A DNA stretch of 44,498 nt from an uncultured Caryophanales bacterium. GTDB lineage: Bacteria > Bacillota_I > Bacilli_A > RFN20 > CAG-826. A program made the position numbers and the translations under genes. The notes under the pieces were generated by a model. That model searched no databases. It saw nothing but the letters and a program-made list of their open reading frames with translations, and had not been told where the DNA came from. Of this stretch, positions 40,371 to 44,498 are shown piece after piece; the first letter of the stretch is position 1; each line of letters begins with the position of its first letter. Location: contig CAMUVS010000001.1 in NCBI GenBank assembly GCA_947164155.1, forward strand, positions 1 to 44,498. Direction: 5' to 3'.

Positions 40371-41582
40371 TTACATTAAAGAAATGATTAATGAAGAGAT
40401 ATAACTAGAGACATCTGAATATTCTGAAATAGCTTCTTCATTAATTTTTTTCATCTCTGCTTGCTCATTATAAGTAGCGGTTAAACTAACTGAACCATTA
40501 ATAGCAAAGGAAACTTCTTCAATTGTCCCAGAAACATTAGCGGATAAACTAATTTCTTCTAAAGCATAATCTTCAGAACCTTTATCCATGCCGACACTCA
40601 CTAATAAGCCAGCAACACCATTTACAGGCATATATTCTGGTGGAATTTCTAAAGCAGCAGCAATTTGAGCACTACTAACATTAATAGCAATAGATGTTTT
40701 ATCTAATCCTTCTTCTCCTTCACTAATTTCAGTCATTTTAATTCCAACAATTGGGGAAACATATGGAAGGAATTCACTCACAAATTCATTCATATTTGTT
40801 TCAATTTGACCAACGAATTCTTGAGCGAAAGTTAAGATGGCAGTAATTGGATGTAACATTTCTTGTTCTTCCATTGCTTGAGCGCCTTTTGCCACTCTAG
40901 CTTCATTAATACTTTCAAGTAATTTAGTGACATCAACAAGTGCTAATCCTGGACGATATTCACTGCCTTCTATTTTTTCTCCAAGTATAGAATCAAGCGT
41001 TGTTTCAATTTGTTCTTCTGGCATTTCGGTTAAAGCGAGTTCAGTTTTTATATAATCTTGAAGAACTTGATTTGATAAATCAAAATAGGCAACTGTACCA
41101 TCTTCTAATTCAGTAGCATAGACAGATAAATTAACGTCGTTAAAGGCAATATCTTCTGGAATAGGCATCTTTTCTTTAGCTTCATCAGGTAAATTTAAAT
41201 GAGAATTAAGAGTGAAGTTCTCTAAATTTAAGAATAAAGATGAATAGGATTTTTCATCTGCAGTAACAACAGTTTCAAATCCAAAATATAAATCACCTTT
41301 AAGTCTTACATTACCTCCATAAGTAACGTTTTCGACAGCAACCGAAATTGAAGCAGATAGATCAGCAGCTAAATGATAGACTGAACGCATTTCAGATACA
41401 TTTAGCATTTCTTTAAAAGCATCATCAATATATTCTTCAACAACACCTTCTCCTTCTTTTGCAGGATCAACTACACTAACATCATCTGGAAGTGATTTTC
41501 TTACCGCCTCCATTGGGTCGGTTTCTCCACAGCTTGCTAATAAGGCTAATACTGGAACAACCATTAATAATCTTTTTTTCAT
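40371..41582 (-). CDS. Lipoprotein of unknown function
   Basis: 403 residues. Lipobox LALLASC (Cys18). The mature protein is acidic (many Glu) and alternates amphipathic beta strands with helices ('SISVAVENVTYGGNVRLKGD', 'SLFLNLENFTLNSHLNLPDE'). This looks like a beta-rich lipid-binding-type or self-measuring repeat fold, but no family is recognised. Ribosome binding site AAAGGAG. Its convergent neighbour is arcC, and serA ends downstream of the divergent region, so it is a single-gene unit. Confidence 0.7.
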   Translation of the reverse strand: MKKRLLMVVPVLALLASCGETDPMEAVRKSLPDDVSVVDPAKEGEGVVEEYIDDAFKEMLNVSEMRSVYHLAADLSASISVAVENVTYGGNVRLKGDLYFGFETVVTADEKSYSSLFLNLENFTLNSHLNLPDEAKEKMPIPEDIAFNDVNLSVYATELEDGTVAYFDLSNQVLQDYIKTELALTEMPEEQIETTLDSILGEKIEGSEYRPGLALVDVTKLLESINEARVAKGAQAMEEQEMLHPITAILTFAQEFVGQIETNMNEFVSEFLPYVSPIVGIKMTEISEGEEGLDKTSIAINVSSAQIAAALEIPPEYMPVNGVAGLLVSVGMDKGSEDYALEEISLSANVSGTIEEVSFAINGSVSLTATYNEQAEMKKINEEAISEYSDVSSYISSLIISLM

Positions 41583-41652
41583 ATATTTTTAATATCTCCT
41601 TTTTAATTTTCGACTATATTATAGTCCACTTTTATTTTGATTCAATCAACAA

Positions 41653-41687
41653 AAAAGCAGACGCTAAAAATTCTAACATCTGCTTTT
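41653..41687 (-). terminator. Terminator of the serC-serA operon
   Basis: 9-bp stem (aaaagcaga / tctgctttt) with a 17-base A/T-rich loop, followed on the minus strand by TTGTTGATT; lies 10 bases past the serA stop. Confidence 0.75.
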
Positions 41688-41696
41688 ATAAATAAA

Positions 41697-42836
41697 TTAT
41701 CTAGCTAATACTTTGATAGCTTCAGGAATGGAAGGTAACGCTTTAACTTCCTCACTTAATTCAAGTAAGACCGCTCCATAAGCACCCTTAACACCAGAAA
41801 CAAATTTATTAACTTTTCCTCCAGCGGCTTTAACTGCTTCTAATACTTTTTCAGAAGCATCGCCTTTAGTAAGCACTACTAATCTAGGACCGGCTTTTGG
41901 ACCAAGAGTTAAGTTAGGGTAGTTAACTGAATTAACAATATTTCCGTTTTCGATAAATTCGACAACTTGTTTAGCCGCCATCATCGCACAGTTATCTTCA
42001 GCTTCTTCTGTAGAGGCGCCTAAGTGAGATATAGCGATTACACCTTCAGTATTAGCGCTTTTAGCGTTAGGGAAGTCAGTAACGTATCTTCTAACTTTAC
42101 CAGTCGCTAAAGCTTCTTTCATGTCATCATCATTAACTAAAGCATCTCTAGCAGCGTTAATAACAATTACTCCATCTTTAGCTTTAGCTAATGCATCTTT
42201 ATTGATCATCCCGCGAGTTGCATCCATAAGAGGTACATGAACAGTGATATAATCACTGACTTTAAGTAATTCATCTAATTCAACAAATTTGACGCCTGAT
42301 AATAAATCTTTATAGCGTTCTCTAGTATTTGTTGAAGGCTCAACACCCACTACTTTCATGCCGAGTTTACTAGCTGCATCAGCTACTAAAGCACCAATGG
42401 CGCCACAACCGATAACACCTAGGGTTTTACCCAAGATTTCAGTACCAGCAAAGGCTGATTTAGCTTTTTCCATGGTCTTATTAATTTCTGGATCACCTTT
42501 ATTTTCTTTGACCCATTCCATAGAACCTCTAATATCTCTAGCAGCAAGTAACATCATGGCAATTGTTAATTCCTTAACTGCATTAGCGTTAGCTCCTGGA
42601 GTATTAAAGACAACTACACCTTTTTCCGCATATTTATCTAGAGGAATGTTATTAACTCCTGCTCCCGCTCTAGCGACACATTTAACAGATTCTGGTAAAT
42701 CCATTTCATGCATTGCCGCACTTCTTACTAAGACTGCATCACTACCTTCTAACTCTTCTACTACTTTGTAGTTAGATGGTAATACACCTAAACCAACCTT
42801 AGAGATTTTATTTAAACAATAAATTTTTCTTTCCAT
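41697..42836 (-). CDS. serA: D-3-phosphoglycerate dehydrogenase
   Basis: 379 residues. NAD-binding 'KTLGVIGCGAIGALVADAA', catalytic Arg in 'VINAARDALVNDDD' and His in 'ISHLGASTEEAEDN', the D-isomer 2-hydroxyacid dehydrogenase triad. A short C-terminal ACT-like domain (about 315-379) suggests serine feedback control. It oxidises 3-phosphoglycerate to phosphohydroxypyruvate, the first step of serine synthesis. The gene follows serC by 8 bases with AGGTGA as the ribosome binding site. No serB is in the window. Confidence 0.93.
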   Translation of the reverse strand: MERKIYCLNKISKVGLGVLPSNYKVVEELEGSDAVLVRSAAMHEMDLPESVKCVARAGAGVNNIPLDKYAEKGVVVFNTPGANANAVKELTIAMMLLAARDIRGSMEWVKENKGDPEINKTMEKAKSAFAGTEILGKTLGVIGCGAIGALVADAASKLGMKVVGVEPSTNTRERYKDLLSGVKFVELDELLKVSDYITVHVPLMDATRGMINKDALAKAKDGVIVINAARDALVNDDDMKEALATGKVRRYVTDFPNAKSANTEGVIAISHLGASTEEAEDNCAMMAAKQVVEFIENGNIVNSVNYPNLTLGPKAGPRLVVLTKGDASEKVLEAVKAAGGKVNKFVSGVKGAYGAVLLELSEEVKALPSIPEAIKVLAR

Positions 42837-42844
42837 TAGTTCAC

Positions 42845-43930
42845 CTATTTATGTTCGTCTTCGAACTCTTTCATATATTTCACTAAAGCTTTAACCCCTT
42901 CAATAGGCATCGCGTTATAAATAGAGGCTCTTAATCCACCGGTTGATCTATGACCTTTTAAGTTAGTGAATTTATATTTTTTCGCTCCTTCTAAGAATGC
43001 AGCGTCTAATTCATCGCTTGGAGTTCTAAAGGTTACGTTCATTAAGGAACGAGAATCTTTTTCAACACTTGGTCTATAGAATGAAGAACTATCTAAATAG
43101 TCATATAAGATTTTGGCTTTAGCTTCGTTAAGTTCTTTTCTCTTTTCAAGTCCACCAGTAGCAAGTAACCACTTAAAGACTTTTCCGCAAATATAAATGC
43201 CATAAGTTGGTGGGGTATTATACATACTGCCATTTTCTACATGTGGAGCGTATCTTAAATAAACTGGAAGAGGTAATTCTTTTGAGCGTTCCACTAAGTC
43301 ATCTCTAATAATAATGATAGTGACTCCAGCTGGGCCAACGTTCTTTTGCGCTCCAGCGTAAATCATACCGAATTTCTTAACATCGATTGGTTCAGATAAG
43401 AAACACGACGACATATCACAAATTAATGGGACTTTACCTGTATCTGGATATTCTTTAAATTTAGTTCCGTAAATTGTGTTGTTATCGCACATATAAACAT
43501 AGTCTGCTTCAGGGTCTAATTTGAGCGATTTCACATCAGGAACCCTTCTAAATTGGACATCTTCACTACTTCCAGCGACGTTTACTTGACCAAAGAATTT
43601 AGCGTCTTGCATCGCTTTTTTAGTCCAAACACCGGAATGAATATAATCTGCCTTTTTATTAACGGTCATTAAGTTCATTGGAATCATACCAAATTGAAGT
43701 GTCGCTCCTCCTTGAAGGAATAAGACACGATAATTATCTGGGATACCCACTAACTTACGTAAATCAGCTTCCGCTTCATCGATAATTTGTTGATAAACCT
43801 TAGATCTATGGGACATCTCCATCACAGACATTCCACATCCACGATAATCAAGCATTTCTTCCGCTGCTTCTTTTAATACTTCTTCAGGAAGCATTGCTGG
43901 ACCTGCAGAAAAGTTATAAATTCTTGCCAT
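42845..43930 (-). CDS. serC: Phosphoserine aminotransferase
   Basis: 361 residues, family length. N-terminal 'YNFSAGPAMLPEEVLKEAAE', 'LFLQGGATLQFGMIPMNL' and the PLP lysine in 'YAGAQKNVGPAGVTI'; 'MYNTPPTYGIYI' and the C-terminal 'GHRSTGGLRASIYNAMP' are diagnostic. It converts phosphohydroxypyruvate and glutamate to phosphoserine and 2-oxoglutarate. It lies between the DUF1015 gene (11-base gap) and serA (8-base gap). Ribosome binding site AAAGGAGAA. Confidence 0.96.
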   Translation of the reverse strand: MARIYNFSAGPAMLPEEVLKEAAEEMLDYRGCGMSVMEMSHRSKVYQQIIDEAEADLRKLVGIPDNYRVLFLQGGATLQFGMIPMNLMTVNKKADYIHSGVWTKKAMQDAKFFGQVNVAGSSEDVQFRRVPDVKSLKLDPEADYVYMCDNNTIYGTKFKEYPDTGKVPLICDMSSCFLSEPIDVKKFGMIYAGAQKNVGPAGVTIIIIRDDLVERSKELPLPVYLRYAPHVENGSMYNTPPTYGIYICGKVFKWLLATGGLEKRKELNEAKAKILYDYLDSSSFYRPSVEKDSRSLMNVTFRTPSDELDAAFLEGAKKYKFTNLKGHRSTGGLRASIYNAMPIEGVKALVKYMKEFEDEHK

Positions 43931-43941
43931 AAAATTCTCCT

Positions 43942-44498
43942 TTAATCTTTTATTATTTTCTTGGCTTCAAGATAATATCTTTTTTCGTTTGCGTGCCCCA
44001 TTGAAAATGATTTTCTTGGTAACACAGTTCCAGAGGCTAAATAATCAAATAAGTCCTCTTTAGTTAAGGCAGGCATTGCTATTGCAACACTACCCTTATT
44101 TTTATCAGCAACCGCAAGTAATTCTTCTTCATCATGAATGAAATCAATTTTCACTTGAGGATGTAACCTCATATAAACATCTAAGAAGGTTTGGACCATT
44201 AAATATGCTTTAGGGGCATTTTTTGGTAATTTTAATTCTTTCTTACCTTCTTCTTTTGTATAGGTGAAGGAAGAATATTCCCCTTTACAAACATCTCTAA
44301 GTTGATGTTCGAATTCTTTATCAACATTAAATAGCACACGATGAATTGGTTCAAAGATGATTCCATCATCATATAAGTTATTAGCTTCCACTAAAGCAAA
44401 TCTAGCAGGATGATTTTCTCTTTCTTCTTGAGATAAACCCTTTTTAACATTTTCCCAATGCGCCTTTGCAGTCGCTAAAGAGTGGTTACCATCTCCAA
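43942..44498 (-). CDS. DUF1015-family protein, N-terminus cut by window edge
   Basis: At least 185 residues are in frame from the right edge. Upstream of the apparent GTG start at 44391 the frame continues with 'GDGNHSLATAKAHWENVKKG' and 'LSQEERENHPARFALVEANN', typical of DUF1015, so the real start is beyond 44498. DUF1015 genes commonly sit next to serC-serA in clostridia-like genomes; the function is unknown. The family is usually about 400 residues, so roughly half is missing. Only the C-terminal part, with 'GSVAIAMPALTKEDLFDYLA' and 'KSFSMGHANEKRYYLEAKKI' near its end, can be seen. Confidence 0.88.
   Translation of the reverse strand, partial: GDGNHSLATAKAHWENVKKGLSQEERENHPARFALVEANNLYDDGIIFEPIHRVLFNVDKEFEHQLRDVCKGEYSSFTYTKEEGKKELKLPKNAPKAYLMVQTFLDVYMRLHPQVKIDFIHDEEELLAVADKNKGSVAIAMPALTKEDLFDYLASGTVLPRKSFSMGHANEKRYYLEAKKIIKD

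Noticed and set aside
1-44498. Mycoplasma genetic code (TGA as Trp)
   Set aside because: TGA ends the ROK kinase and hydantoinase frames at the correct lengths, and tryptophans are coded by TGG.
44392-44498. GTG at 44391 as the start of a 149-residue protein
   Set aside because: The frame stays open to the edge and codes the DUF1015 signature GDGNHSLATAK upstream, so the gene is cut by the window.

Overview
The window is AT-rich, uses TGA as a true stop (for example at 7598 and 31749, so not the mycoplasma code), and carries many short-signal lipoproteins (lipobox LTGC/LAGC/LASC) plus an Lgt. This fits an anaerobic, gut-type member of the Bacillota near the Bacilli / Erysipelotrichia / RF39-like lineages. 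That placement is inference from style and gene content; no rRNA is present. Nearly all genes are on the minus strand.

Layout. 1-415: a KilA-N gene cut by the window edge, with a palindromic operator. 594-2276: an EamA transporter and two tandem small proteins, each a Nif11-type double-glycine leader joined to a zinc-ribbon-like Cys-rich tail; the transporter and the peptides share an 11-bp-period direct repeat upstream. 2379-6151: a divergent pair, an HTH-membrane protein and a lipase-like lipoprotein, 29 bp apart and both apparently leaderless. 6226-6301: tRNA-Ala(CGC). 6417-11118: two HdeD/DUF308-like membrane proteins, a ROK sugar kinase, a tocopherol-cyclase-like protein, a lipoprotein and a nitroreductase. 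11193-11315: a structured small RNA with promoter and terminator. 11398-19532: a three-gene operon of large modular lipoproteins (C-type lectin + GLUG-like repeats; InlB-type + BspA-type LRR; FN3-like repeats). A serine recombinase lies divergently beside it (19755-20354), with a 22-bp inverted repeat between them.

20414-37184 is the metabolic core: one very compact minus-strand operon of 15 genes that resembles the E. coli yge/ygf/xdh locus and the gut bacterial purine (urate) degradation clusters. In transcription order it holds a MocA-like cytidylyltransferase, molybdenum hydroxylase A (FAD, 2Fe-2S, Mo), a dihydropyrimidinase, an SsnA amidohydrolase, a PreA-like flavoprotein/ferredoxin, molybdenum hydroxylase B (Mo, 2Fe-2S, FAD), two fold-type II PLP enzymes, YgeY, YgeW and an unknown membrane protein. 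Carbamate kinase is nearby at 39398-40315 (+). The inferred flow is hydroxylation or reduction of the purine, ring opening by the amidohydrolases, YgeW-linked release of carbamoyl phosphate, YgeY hydrolysis, PLP-dependent deamination, and ATP from carbamate kinase. No YgeX-type lyase and no full-length YgfK are in the window; the PLP pair and the PreA-like protein sit where those would be expected.

37259-39319: a YefM-YoeB toxin-antitoxin pair with operators inside its promoter, a CPBP protease and Lgt. 40371-41582: a lipoprotein. 41697-44498: serA, serC and the C-terminal part of a DUF1015 protein, a serine biosynthesis operon that runs off the right edge. No gene-free stretch exceeds 300 bases, and no CRISPR array, rRNA or insertion sequence was seen.
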